Assembly (NCBI RefSeq): GCF_000178855.1
Contig: NZ_ADVG01000003.1
Coordinates: 1,798,001-1,862,000 of the forward strand
Direction: 5' to 3'
DNA: 64,000 nucleotides
Origin: Ktedonobacter racemifer DSM 44963
GTDB lineage: Bacteria > Chloroflexota > Ktedonobacteria > Ktedonobacterales > Ktedonobacteraceae
Of this stretch, positions 18,141 to 26,239 are shown piece after piece; positions within the stretch are counted from its first letter, which is position 1; each line of letters opens with the position of its first letter. Both the position numbers and the translations under genes were made by a program. The notes below the pieces were generated by a model. It worked only from the letters and a program-made list of their open reading frames with translations. It made no database searches and was not told the origin of the DNA.

Positions 18141-18644
18141 TCATCTCGCGATCAAAGGACCCTTGGGCATACTGCATGGCATCGAGATACTAGTATGTAT
18201 CTCCTTCTCTCTAGCTCGTTTTTCCATCTCCTCGGGAGCAACGTTCTCGACATGGGTCTGAATCCACCAGATGTTGCCTAATGGGTCACGCACACGCCCA
18301 CCTCGGTCGCCCCAGAACATGCTCGTGATCTCGGTGACCGAGGTCGCTCCGGCAGCGAGTGCTCGCTGGTAGAGGGCATCGCCATCAGGAACAAAGAGGC
18401 GCAGGAAGCACGGAGTATCCGGCCACTCCTCTTTCTCATCAAACGCCATGACAATAGCGTCGCCAATTCTGGCCTCGGCGTGTCCAATCGAGCCATCCTC
18501 GTTATATACCCGGCCGAGTTCCTCTGCCCCAAATGCTTGTTTCATAAAATCGAGAAGCCTGGCCGTATCTCTTGTCACAATCCACGGTGTCACAGTGGAA
18601 TAGCCTTCAGGAATCGGTTGCACTCTGTTCGGTTCTGTTGTCAT
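18141..18644 (-). CDS. VOC (glyoxalase/bleomycin-resistance) family protein, PhnB-like
   Basis: A 167-residue protein of the VOC superfamily, PhnB/YdcE-like subgroup: VTPWIVTRDTARLLDFMKQA at the N-terminus, GHAEARIGDAIVMAFDE, a middle LRLFVPDGDALYQRALAAGA, and the hallmark WGDRGGRVRDPLGNIWWIQT. Members bind metal or drug ligands or act as glyoxalase-like enzymes; the exact role cannot be read here. The start ATG 18644 (MTTEPNR) has AAGGAG 7 bases upstream; the longer frame to 18692 lacks a ribosome site. A close paralogue lies at 25571-26080. No neighbouring operon is apparent. Confidence 0.85.
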   Translation of the reverse strand: MTTEPNRVQPIPEGYSTVTPWIVTRDTARLLDFMKQAFGAEELGRVYNEDGSIGHAEARIGDAIVMAFDEKEEWPDTPCFLRLFVPDGDALYQRALAAGATSVTEITSMFWGDRGGRVRDPLGNIWWIQTHVENVAPEEMEKRAREKEIHTSISMPCSMPKGPLIAR

Positions 18645-18813
18645 ATGTAGGCTCCTTCTTGGAATGTATTGATAGATACAGTTTACCTTCAAAGGAGGAC
18701 AGAATCGACCCTTGTTTCAAGGCGAGTTCATGTTTCTCTTTTTCTCCTCTCAAGCAGGTGAAGAGATTCATCAAACCAGCGGAAAATCCAATTATTCTGG
18801 CAAAGAGCTACAA

Positions 18814-18875
18814 GCGAGCAGCACCAGGATCGGGGAAGAGCCCGAGTTTGGCGCAAGCGGAAGGCGAGTTTGACG
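18814..18875. repeat. Interspersed repeat, copy C (inverse)
   Basis: The complement reads CTTCCGCTTGCGCCAAACTC, then GGGCTCTTCC, then TGGTGCTGCTCGC, matching copy B at 23124-23187 except for a short variable centre. Confidence 0.6.
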
Positions 18876-18983
18876 CAGATTGTAGAACCTGTCTCAAGCC
18901 CCTAGAGGAGAGCTTTTACAAGCCCTGACTCTGTTTTTAGCATGAACATCTGTGATAGATCGCTTCAATGTGTCTCATAGGGG

Positions 18984-19099
18984 CCATTTTGGTATTCTGT
19001 GGGAGTACATGTGACAATTCCGTGGGTGTCTACCCCTTTTCTTGAGGCAAGAGCAACCCACACCATTGTACAAATGCTCCTCACGGAATGCCACAATGG
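18984..19099. repeat. MITE-like element with 33-bp imperfect inverted repeats
   Basis: The left end CCATTTTGGTATTCTGTGGG and the right-end complement CCATTGTGGCATTCCGTGAG match at most positions, and the similarity continues for about 33 bases. There is no coding capacity inside. Confidence 0.5.
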
Positions 19100-19121
19100 A
19101 CAGACTCGTGAGCTGGAGGCA

Positions 19122-20483
19122 TTAATCTTCCTGCCGATCCGCCCCGCGTCCGCGGCTGAAGGCGCGGGCCACAGCGCGTTTGGCTGGGGGAAGATGATTG
19201 ACGGCGCGCAGCATCGTGCGCTGGGTAGCCATGATGGCTGTTCCGATCACCGGCTTATTGATGGGCGCGTTGGGGTCCATCTGGGCGAGCGATTGCTTGA
19301 CAGCCTCTGCACCGTATTTCTGCATCTTCTCCTCATAGCCGTGGATGGCGGTCAGCAGATCCAGCTGGCCATCGTGCGCGGCCACGAGCTGCTTGCAGAG
19401 TAGGCGGGCGTCGCGCAGAGCGGTGTTGGCGCCGGCTCCCCGACCCGGGGTCATAGTGTGGATGGCGTCGCCCAGCAGGGTGACATTCGTGGTCGGCCAA
19501 GGCACGATAGGCTGCGAGGTGCGAATGTTCACCGGCAGCGCCGTCGATGGATCAGAGCGCGCGATCAGGGTGCGCAGGCTGGGATGCCAGGAGCTGGTCA
19601 TTTCCCGGATCACCGCCACCAGTTCTTCCCCGCGCAGGTTCATGGGATCGCGCGGGAATTGCTGGCGAGGCGCCCACAGGCCCCAGCCGATATAGTCGCT
19701 CTCATTGTCATATAACATGCCTGGCCACTGAGCCAGCACCTCAGCCTCATTCACGCCAATCCCTGGCTTGAGCTGGCCATCGTGCCGCCAGGGAAACTCC
19801 ACCATATGCAGGATGAAACCAACGCCTCTGGGCGCAAAGACCATGCTCATGCCCTTCAACACCTTCTCCGAAATCAGCGCCACATTCTCCGGCGTCATCG
19901 GCACCTTGGCCCCCGCGGAGAGCAGACCCGTCTCCACCAGCGTGGCATGGGGCAGATATTGCCGGCGCACCCGCGAATTCGCCCCATCCGCCGCCACCAG
20001 GACCGTGCCTGTAGCGCTGGAGCCATCTGCAAAAAAGGCCGTCACCGTGCCATCGTCTTGCTGCTCATAATGCGTAAACGTCTTATCAAAGTGAACAATA
20101 TCTTCCAGCCCACTCAAAAGCACCTGGCGCATCGTCATGCGACTGACTGTATGCTCGCGTCTCGCCGGATCAGGATCGCCCGTCAGCAGCGTACTCTCCA
20201 GGCTCATCAACTCCTTCATCTGCTCGGTGAGCAAATTCAGGTAGAGCGGAGGCCGCGCACAGGTGGCGAGGAAGGTCTCGAACAGCTCGGACGGCAGATT
20301 GGCCCGCAGGCCCCGAATGCCATCGGGACCAATGCCAACGCGGAAGCCCTGCAGGGGATTGATGCGTGTGCGATCGCGTTCATACACCGTCACACTGATC
20401 CCAGCCTGCTTCAGACCCTGCGCCAAACACAGCCCGCCGGTGCCGGCCCCGATAATGAGAATATGCAGTGGTTGGGTAGACAT
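19122..20483 (-). CDS. FAD-dependent monooxygenase (aromatic hydroxylase / TetX-like group)
   Basis: A 453-residue group-A flavin monooxygenase that uses FAD, NAD(P)H and O2 to hydroxylate small molecules. FAD-binding motifs are clear: the N-terminal Rossmann GAGTGGLCLAQGLKQAG ending in the acidic YERD, the central VLVAADGANSRVRR (DG motif), and LLGDAIHTMTPGRGAGANTA (GD motif, about 325-344). Relatives inactivate drugs or hydroxylate aromatics. The start ATG 20483 has AAGGAG 8 bases upstream. It diverges from a MarR-type regulator at 22546; the two would be direct neighbours if the IS607 element between them were removed, and MarR control is therefore likely. The C-terminus is rich in Arg and ends RQED. 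Confidence 0.88.
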   Translation of the reverse strand: MSTQPLHILIIGAGTGGLCLAQGLKQAGISVTVYERDRTRINPLQGFRVGIGPDGIRGLRANLPSELFETFLATCARPPLYLNLLTEQMKELMSLESTLLTGDPDPARREHTVSRMTMRQVLLSGLEDIVHFDKTFTHYEQQDDGTVTAFFADGSSATGTVLVAADGANSRVRRQYLPHATLVETGLLSAGAKVPMTPENVALISEKVLKGMSMVFAPRGVGFILHMVEFPWRHDGQLKPGIGVNEAEVLAQWPGMLYDNESDYIGWGLWAPRQQFPRDPMNLRGEELVAVIREMTSSWHPSLRTLIARSDPSTALPVNIRTSQPIVPWPTTNVTLLGDAIHTMTPGRGAGANTALRDARLLCKQLVAAHDGQLDLLTAIHGYEEKMQKYGAEAVKQSLAQMDPNAPINKPVIGTAIMATQRTMLRAVNHLPPAKRAVARAFSRGRGADRQED

Positions 20484-20668
20484 CGAATTGCTCCTTCTGA
20501 TACACTAATTTCAGCGGTCAAGCATCACATTGACTAAAAATGACAGTAATTTGATATTACAGTGATTAAAATATATTACGAAGGAGGGCGCAAAAATGTT
20601 GCAGCGGGATCAGAAAGGAGAGTTAAAACAGTTTTGACATAAGCACTCAATTGTGTTAAAATGTGTTT

Positions 20669-21277
20669 ATGAAGAACACATATGATATTCAAGCGTTCGG
20701 GAAACTTATTGGCAAGTCCACCAAAACGCTCCAAAAGTGGGATCGTGAAGGCAAATTAGTTGCCCACCGTTCTCCACAATCGAACAGGCGCTATTATACT
20801 CACGATCAGTATCTTGAGTATCGTGGATTGAAAGCGCCAGAGCAGGGCCTCACCATTGCCTACTCACGTGTCTCTGGAGTCGCTCAAAAGCCTGATTTGG
20901 TCAACCAAACAAAAGCGTTAGAAGCCTATTGCCACCAGCATGCGCTCAAGGTCGATGAATGGATGTCGGATATTGGTAGTGGGCTCAACTACAAACGCAA
21001 ACAGTTTCATCGTCTGATGGAGATGGTAGAGCTTGGTCAAGTGCGTCGCATTGTTCTTGCCCATCGGGATCGGTTAGTTCGCTTTGGCTATGAATACTTT
21101 GAAGCGTTTTGCGAGCGGCACCGTACCGAACTCATCGTCATCAATGGCGAGAACCTTTCTCCTGAGCAAGAACTGGTACGAGACTTGATTGCCATTGTGA
21201 CCGTGTTTTCGGCCCGGCTCCACGGTTTGCGTTCCTACAAAAAGGTTATCAAAGATGCTGCTTTGCAAAAAGATTAG
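20669..21277 (+). CDS. tnpA: IS607 serine recombinase TnpA
   Basis: 202 residues, full length. The N-terminal MerR-type helix-turn-helix (FGKLIGKSTKTLQKWDREG) binds DNA. The catalytic resolvase domain follows with IAYSRVSGVAQKPDL, where Ser is the nucleophile, GSGLNYKRKQFHRLMEMVE, and VLAHRDRLVRFGYE carrying the Arg residues. IS607 TnpA excises and inserts the element by serine recombination with little target specificity. The start is ATG 20669; the GTG two codons before is possible. The last 23 bases overlap tnpB. Confidence 0.9.
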   Translation: MKNTYDIQAFGKLIGKSTKTLQKWDREGKLVAHRSPQSNRRYYTHDQYLEYRGLKAPEQGLTIAYSRVSGVAQKPDLVNQTKALEAYCHQHALKVDEWMSDIGSGLNYKRKQFHRLMEMVELGQVRRIVLAHRDRLVRFGYEYFEAFCERHRTELIVINGENLSPEQELVRDLIAIVTVFSARLHGLRSYKKVIKDAALQKD

Positions 21278-22523
21278 GATTGACCTCAGCGAACAGGACG
21301 CTGCCACTCTTGAGTTCATGCAAGGCAAGTGCCGAGCGCTCTATAACTGGTGGGTTATGCGGCTCAGAGAGGGCGAAAAGTGGGATCTCTACGAGGCAAA
21401 GAAGAGCTTGCAAACGAGCAAGGTCCATGATCCTGAGCTCGTTGAGGTGTATGGCAAACTGCTACAAGAGGTTTACTATCGTCTGGATGGCGCAATGAAA
21501 GCGTTCTATCGTCGGGTCAAAGCAGGAGAAAAACCGGGATTCCCACGGGTACGCCCACGTCATTGCTTTTTCACGCTCTGCTATCCGGCAATGTACCTCA
21601 AAATTGAAGGTGATACGCTCATTTTGCCCACTGGAGGCAAGGGCAAAAACAAACACTATCCCAACATCGTTGCACGCCTGAGAGAAGTGCCACCAGAAGA
21701 ATTCAAAGAGGTAGCTATCAGCCGTGATGCCAGAGGAAACTACTTTGCCTCATTTGTCAGAGAGCGCAAAGAAAAACACCGTGAGACGGATGGAACGGTC
21801 GCTTTTGATCTGGGCATCAAGACACTAGCAACGGGAGCCAACGAGCAAGGCAGAATCTACACCATTGGCGGCTTTAAAGGATCGCGCTGGTACAACAAAC
21901 AGTTGGATAGGATTCGTTCCAAGCGTGACAAATGCAAGAAAAAGTCACGTCGCTACCTCCATCTCAGCAAGGTCTACAAGCGCGTTTCGCAGAAGAAACG
22001 CAATAAGCAACGGGATAGTCTTCATAAAGCGTCACACCTGATAAGCCACAACGTGGTTGAGAGAACTATTGTGGTTGGTGATCTCTCCCAGAGGCAAATG
22101 GTCATGAAAGAGCATCGGGAGCGTAACAAACACCTCAATCGTGCAGTCTATAACGAGTGGGGGGTGTATGCCTTTCTCCAAATGCTCAGCTATAAATGCC
22201 AGTTGTATGGGAAAGAGCTTCACTTTTTAGATGAGCGCAACACGTCCAAGCAGTGTAGTGGCTGTGGGAATCTGCAAGCCATGCCATTGTGGAAGAGAAC
22301 CTATTGTTGCGTGGAATGTGGACTCGTCATGGACCGCGATGAAAACAGCGCGCACAACCTCTTGATGAGGTTCCTTGCTCGGCAAGAGCCACACGCTCAG
22401 GCTGGTTCTGAGTGCGGTGTGCTGCATGCGACCCAAAGCGGCGTAGAAGTCAAGGGGGCTTCCTGTGAGGGGCACGTGCAGCAATTGGATCTATTTGAGT
22501 GGGCCTCGCGCACATTTGAGTAG
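21255..22523 (+). CDS. tnpB: IS607 TnpB, RNA-guided nuclease-like
   Basis: 422 residues with the TnpB layout: an N-terminal helical domain (CRALYNWWVMRLREG), a WED-like barrel region, RuvC-I VAFDLGIKTLATG (Asp about 185), a Lys-rich helix, RuvC-II region VVERTIVVGDLSQRQM, the zinc ribbon CSGCGNLQAMPLWKRTYCC...CG (Cys 334/337 and 352/355), and RuvC-III MDRDENSAHN. At the usual RuvC-II Glu position the sequence reads VVGDL, so Gly replaces Glu (about 275); a Glu six residues earlier (269) might take over. Copy 2 has the same change, so it is not random decay. The guide RNA would overlap the 3' end and run into flanking DNA near 22538. Confidence 0.85.
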   Translation: MLLCKKIRIDLSEQDAATLEFMQGKCRALYNWWVMRLREGEKWDLYEAKKSLQTSKVHDPELVEVYGKLLQEVYYRLDGAMKAFYRRVKAGEKPGFPRVRPRHCFFTLCYPAMYLKIEGDTLILPTGGKGKNKHYPNIVARLREVPPEEFKEVAISRDARGNYFASFVRERKEKHRETDGTVAFDLGIKTLATGANEQGRIYTIGGFKGSRWYNKQLDRIRSKRDKCKKKSRRYLHLSKVYKRVSQKKRNKQRDSLHKASHLISHNVVERTIVVGDLSQRQMVMKEHRERNKHLNRAVYNEWGVYAFLQMLSYKCQLYGKELHFLDERNTSKQCSGCGNLQAMPLWKRTYCCVECGLVMDRDENSAHNLLMRFLARQEPHAQAGSECGVLHATQSGVEVKGASCEGHVQQLDLFEWASRTFE

Positions 22524-22545
22524 ATTTAGAAAGGCAGAGGACAAC

Positions 22546-23079
22546 ATGGAGGAAGAGAGACGGACGCAGGCGAAAGCAGAAGAAAGCGGACAGGCCGCAG
22601 CGAGAGAGCAGCAGCGTGATCGCGCTGGGCTGCTGAGGGATCTGGTTAGTGAGATGCAGCGCAGCACCGATGTCTCGACCTTTTTTCTTCAGTTCGTGGC
22701 GGCCCGAACAGGCATCCATGCCACCGATATAAAAGTGCTGAGCCTGCTCTCGCGCCTGGGCCCGCTCAACGCGAGCCGCATTGCCGATCTCAGCGGCCTG
22801 ACAACGGGGGCCATCACCTTTGTGCTCGATCGCCTGGAAAAGCTCGGCTATGCTCGTCGCGTGCGCTCTGCGAAAGATCGCCGCGTTGTGCTCATGGAGC
22901 TCAATCCCGAAGCGCTCGCAGGCGGCTTCGGCAACTATTTTATGCGCATGGCCGAGATTACGGTCGAGGCCGCGAGTCTGCTAACTGATGAGCAACTGGA
23001 TCTAATTGTTCATTTTACGCAGAACCTCAATGCACGGGCGGAAGAGGCGTTGCAAGAAATGAAAAACGATGGCATGTAG
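22546..23079 (+). CDS. MarR-family transcriptional regulator
   Basis: A 177-residue winged-helix regulator. After a charged, Gln/Glu-rich N-terminal extension the MarR core is clear: DIKVLSLLSRLGPLNASRIA, DLSGLTTGAITFVLDRLEKL (recognition helix), and the wing YARRVRSAKDRRVVLMEL. MarR proteins repress genes for drug efflux or aromatic metabolism and release DNA on ligand binding. The start ATG 22546 has AGAGG about 8 bases upstream. It diverges from the flavin monooxygenase 19122-20483, the probable target; the IS607 element now separates them by about 2 kb, so the shared operator may be gone or attached to one gene only. Confidence 0.87.
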   Translation: MEEERRTQAKAEESGQAAAREQQRDRAGLLRDLVSEMQRSTDVSTFFLQFVAARTGIHATDIKVLSLLSRLGPLNASRIADLSGLTTGAITFVLDRLEKLGYARRVRSAKDRRVVLMELNPEALAGGFGNYFMRMAEITVEAASLLTDEQLDLIVHFTQNLNARAEEALQEMKNDGM

Positions 23080-23123
23080 CAACGGGACTTACTCCTGTTA
23101 GGTCCGAGCAGCGATCGGTGTTC

Positions 23124-23187
23124 GCGCCAAACTTACCTTCCGCTTGCGCCGGACTCGGGCTCTTCCGCGCAAATGGTGCTGCTCGCT
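23124..23187. repeat. Interspersed repeat, copy B (full)
   Basis: The longest copy: CTTCCGCTTGCGCC, GGACTCGGGCTCTTCCGCG, TGGTGCTGCTCGCT. Copy A (13973) has the right half; copy C (18814) has all of it, inverted. Confidence 0.6.
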
Positions 23188-23257
23188 CGCTTAATATTTG
23201 CCAAATCGCATCAAGAAAGATAGAATAAGGGCCATTGATATTATGGAGGATTGAGTG

Positions 23258-24085
23258 ATGCATACGAAGGAATTGTCTCCTTTCCCTAAAATCCTCGTTG
23301 ATGTGGGAGGATATCGACTTGCGGCCTTCTGTGCAGGAACGGAAAGCCCTACGGTCGTGCTGGATGCAGGAATGGGAGATATCAGCGAGGTCTGGCACCA
23401 AATACAGGAGGCGGTCTCTCAGTTCACCTGTGTCTGTAGCTATGATCGTGCAGGGCGCGGCCAGAGCGACCCCGGTCCTCTTCCTCGCACCAGTCAGACG
23501 GTCGTGAACGAATTGCATACCTTGCTCACTCGGATTGGTCTCCCTGGTCCCTATGTCCTCGTTGGACATTCGTTTGGCGGTTTCAACGTTCGCTTGTACG
23601 CTCACCAGTATCCAGATGATGTCGGCGGGATCATCCTGGTTGATTCAGCTCATCCAGATCTTGATTTGGTTGCGCTGCTACCTCCGGAAGCGTCTGATGA
23701 GAACAAGAGGATACGTGAGGTACGAACAGTCCTCAGGCAGGAAACTCAGGAGACGGCGAATCCAGAAGGAATAGATCCGGTTGCCAGCGCTGCCCTAGTG
23801 TGTGCCATTCCTTCGTTGGGAGCGGTACCCCTCGTGGTATTGACACACACCTCTGAAGTCTGGATAGAGATGCTCATGACTGAATTTCCCGGCTTTCCTC
23901 GTGAACTCGCAACAAGACTCGAGCAAGCGTGGCAAGAAGGGCAGAGACATCTTTTACTTCTTTCCTCACAAAGTGTACAGATGGTTGCGCAACACAGTGG
24001 ACACTACATCCATCACGAGGAGCCTGAGTTGGTTGTGCATGCTATTCGCCAGGTGGTTGACTTGGTCCGAAAACGTAACAGATGA
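23258..24085 (+). CDS. Alpha/beta hydrolase
   Basis: A 275-residue alpha/beta-fold hydrolase. The HG-like region LDAGMGDISEVWHQIQ is followed by YDRAGRGQSDPGPLPRT. The nucleophile elbow is VLVGHSFGGFNVRLYA (Ser about 109). A strand with VDSAHPDLDLV follows, and the C-terminus has SGHYIHHEEPELVV, which holds the likely catalytic His. Such enzymes are esterases or related hydrolases. The start ATG 23258 lies 7 bases after GGAGGA; the GTG at 23255 is less well placed. It is not closely similar to the TetR-linked hydrolase at 12423. It stands alone in its own transcription unit. Confidence 0.83.
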   Translation: MHTKELSPFPKILVDVGGYRLAAFCAGTESPTVVLDAGMGDISEVWHQIQEAVSQFTCVCSYDRAGRGQSDPGPLPRTSQTVVNELHTLLTRIGLPGPYVLVGHSFGGFNVRLYAHQYPDDVGGIILVDSAHPDLDLVALLPPEASDENKRIREVRTVLRQETQETANPEGIDPVASAALVCAIPSLGAVPLVVLTHTSEVWIEMLMTEFPGFPRELATRLEQAWQEGQRHLLLLSSQSVQMVAQHSGHYIHHEEPELVVHAIRQVVDLVRKRNR

Positions 24086-24188
24086 GCGTATCATGTTGAA
24101 AGCTTTCGCTTTTCCGGAGACCATTTTTCTTCTCTACAATGCGTGAAGAACCTGTTGACGCAGCAGCGCAAATCCTGCCCGGCCAAAC

Positions 24189-25177
24189 GGTTCTGTCAGA
24201 ACTGAGAACACAGAAAAGCTTGCCGGATCAGAGCAATGCTCACTTCTTATTTCATTGGCCTATAATGCCGCTTGTACCACTGTTTGCAGGGCTGCAAGAC
24301 GTTGGAGAAAAGCCTGTCGTTGTTCCAGGAGGGAGATCACTTCGCCCATGGTGCGGCGCAGACGGAAATAATTGCGCACTTCGTCAAAGGCACGACAGAA
24401 GCGTGCCGCCGCTTCAATGGTTCCAAAACCACGCATCGGATAGTACCGTTGTTTGATACCCCGATGATCTTGCTCGAGCCGATTATTGAGATATTTGCTC
24501 GTTCGATGCTGAACATGGCTGCCCATCGCCTCGCGGATGGCACGCGGATAGGACGTATGACCATCGGTCGTCACCTGTTCTGGTGTATGGCCGATCACAT
24601 CAACTGCTTGCTTGAAAAATCGCTGCGCTGCCTCCATATTTCGCTTCTCACTCAACAGAGAATCTACCAAATTGCCATCGTGGTTGATCGCTCTATAGAG
24701 GTAGCACCATTTTCCACGTACTTTCAGGTACGTTTCATCGGCGTACCACGATGTTCCCGCCTGGCCACGCCGTTTTGTCCGTAATTGGTCCCCAAGCAAC
24801 GGCGCAAACCGCGCTTCCCAGTCTCTCATCGCCTCATGTGTACACTGGAAGCCCCGCATTAAAAACATCTCTGCGACATCACGCAGACTCAGTTTGTAAC
24901 GCAGACGCCACAGGACTGCGAGCAGGACAATATCTGTCGGGAACTCCAGATGGTTGAAAGGAGTACCAGTTCGCTCGTTGAAGGTACATCGGCACTGCGG
25001 GCAGAAAAAGGTGGTGTATCCAAGTTTGGTTTGCTTCGCTCGTTTCCGGGTCGTCGTGATAGCACAGTGGGGGCAGTTCATCAATCATCATTCCTCATTC
25101 CATCCTCTTTTCACAGCATCATCATACCAGAAGGATGGCTGCTCTGCCAAGGGCGTTGCCTGAGTTCTGACAGAACC
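24189..25177 (-). mobile_element. IS6-family insertion sequence, 989 bp, intact transposase
   Basis: Terminal inverted repeats GGTTCTGTCAGAACTGAG (24189) and, on the other strand, GGTTCTGTCAGAACTCAG (ending 25177). The flanking 8-mers differ, so no target duplication is visible. Confidence 0.8.
24260..25084 (-). CDS. IS6-family transposase with zinc ribbon
   Basis: 274 residues, unbroken. An N-terminal zinc ribbon (CPHC...FFCPQCRCTF, residues 4-33) precedes a helix-turn-helix (LSLRDVAEMFLMRGFQCTHE). The DDE core is complete: WYADETYLKVRGKWCYLYRA (Asp), VTTDGHTSYPRAIREAMG (Asp), LNNRLEQDHRGIKQRYYPMR (Glu). This pattern is the IS6 family, which transposes by cointegrate formation. The gene nearly fills the element, with about 90 bases upstream to the right end. 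Confidence 0.88.
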   Translation of the reverse strand: MMNCPHCAITTTRKRAKQTKLGYTTFFCPQCRCTFNERTGTPFNHLEFPTDIVLLAVLWRLRYKLSLRDVAEMFLMRGFQCTHEAMRDWEARFAPLLGDQLRTKRRGQAGTSWYADETYLKVRGKWCYLYRAINHDGNLVDSLLSEKRNMEAAQRFFKQAVDVIGHTPEQVTTDGHTSYPRAIREAMGSHVQHRTSKYLNNRLEQDHRGIKQRYYPMRGFGTIEAAARFCRAFDEVRNYFRLRRTMGEVISLLEQRQAFLQRLAALQTVVQAAL

Positions 25178-25196
25178 GGCCCTTGCTCTTACAGGG

Positions 25197-25355
25197 CTGA
25201 TTCTTATACATATTTAACAAAGTGATTTGGCAACGCGGCTGAAAAAGCTGTCTGGGAAAGAAGAGCTGACAAACAGAGATGTGTAAGCTCAAGCTTCCCG
25301 TCTCGCATCTGATGCTGCCTCCCTTTTGCCATTGTTAAATGTGTATAAGAGACAG
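25197..25355. repeat. 159-bp non-autonomous Tn5-like element (MITE)
   Basis: The left end CTGATTCTTATACATATTTA and the right-end complement CTGTCTCTTATACACATTTA match at 22 of about 26 positions and closely resemble Tn5/IS50 ends. There is no gene inside. The flanking 9-mers do not match. The ends are related to the Tn5-like remnant at 13265-13967. Confidence 0.6.
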
Positions 25356-25386
25356 GGCTTTAGCCGTGGGGAGTTGTCACATATGT

Positions 25387-25541
25387 GGTAAATGACGTGA
25401 AGAGTGAGCAGGTTTTGACCTCAAGGGTTAGCATTTGCCCTGAAGGGTGAGCAGTACAGCAAGACAGCAGACAAGAAGCCGCCTCAGAAGCGGCTTCTTG
25501 TCTGCTGTCTGTGTAAATGCAATCAGCATTCTTGTTGAGAC
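25387..25541 (+). repeat. 155-bp perfect inverted repeat, left copy
   Basis: Identical over 155 bases to the complement of 26240-26394. It contains an inner hairpin with 21-base arms (25462-25482 and 25490-25510; arm AGACAGCAGACAAGAAGCCG) and the phrase GTGAGCAG twice. The pair frames one VOC gene. Confidence 0.9.
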
Positions 25542-25570
25542 CTGCGTACGATAAATGGGGTGGTCCGAAC

Positions 25571-26080
25571 TCAGCGCCCTCGACTTCTCATCTCGCGATC
25601 AAGAGACTCCCGGGTATACTGTATGGCATCGAGAGACTCCTGATCTTGGACGCGCGTTGCTATCTCCTCTTGATCGACCTGCTCGACCCGGGTCTGAATC
25701 CACCAGATGTTGCCGAGGGGGTCGCGTACACGCCCTCCCCGGTCCCCCCAGACCAGGCTGGTCATCTCAGTGACGGAAACAGCTCCAGCAGCAAGGGCTT
25801 GTTGGTACACGGCATCAGCGTCCTCGACGTACAGACGCAGGAAGCAAGGGGTCTCCGGCCACCCCTCTCTCGTATCAAAGCACCCGACAATCGAGTCACC
25901 AATTCTGGCCTCGGCATGTGTAATCATGCCATCTGCATTATACAGGCGGGAGAGCTCCTGCGCCCCAAAGGCGTGTTTCAGGAAATCGAGGAGCCTGGCC
26001 GTATCTCGTGAAATAATCCACGGCATCACGGTGGAACAGCCCTCAGGAATCGGTGGCACTGCGTTCGGTTGTGGTGACAT
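25571..26080 (-). CDS. VOC (glyoxalase/bleomycin-resistance) family protein, second paralogue
   Basis: A 169-residue paralogue of the protein at 18141-18644, with the same order of motifs: MPWIISRDTARLLDFLKHAF, THAEARIGDSIVGCFDTREG, LRLYVEDADAVYQQALAAGA, and WGDRGGRVRDPLGNIWWIQT. Both tails are charged and variable. The start is ATG 26080 (MSPQPNAV), 7 bases after AAGGAG; the ATG two codons earlier is too close to the ribosome site. The gene lies inside a pair of perfect 155-bp inverted repeats, so it may be a mobile cassette or sit on a segment that can invert. Its function is uncertain beyond the family. Confidence 0.85.
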   Translation of the reverse strand: MSPQPNAVPPIPEGCSTVMPWIISRDTARLLDFLKHAFGAQELSRLYNADGMITHAEARIGDSIVGCFDTREGWPETPCFLRLYVEDADAVYQQALAAGAVSVTEMTSLVWGDRGGRVRDPLGNIWWIQTRVEQVDQEEIATRVQDQESLDAIQYTRESLDREMRSRGR

Positions 26081-26239
26081 CTTCATGCTCCTTTTATGAG
26101 ATCTCGCTCTCCCCACATTCTACTATCAAAAAAGATCGGAAGCCAGCCTCCTTTGAGGGGAGATGAGGCCACTTTTTGCTCACGTTGGACTGACTCCCGC
26201 TTCTCGTCTCGGCATCGTGCGACGAGGTATTCCCCATTC

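Larger units (their letters stand above)
18693..19121. other. Intergenic region with an interspersed repeat and a MITE-like element
   Basis: No gene. Copy C of the interspersed repeat is at 18814-18875 (inverse of 23124-23187). A 116-bp inverted-repeat element is at 18984-19099. Confidence 0.55.
20624..22538 (+). mobile_element. IS607-family element, copy 1
   Basis: Carries tnpA (serine recombinase) and tnpB, overlapping by 23 bases. The ends were deduced by comparison with the inverted copy 2 at 61445-63357: both start TAAAACAGTTTTGACATAA and both end TAGATTTAGAAAGGCAG. It is inserted between a monooxygenase gene and its likely marR regulator. There are no terminal inverted repeats, as expected for IS607. 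Confidence 0.85.

Noticed and set aside
25330..25360. Sequencing adapter contamination (Tn5 mosaic-end match)
   Set aside because: A diverged inverted partner is present 140 bases away and related ends occur at 13265, so a natural element is the better reading; kept as a check in the findings.
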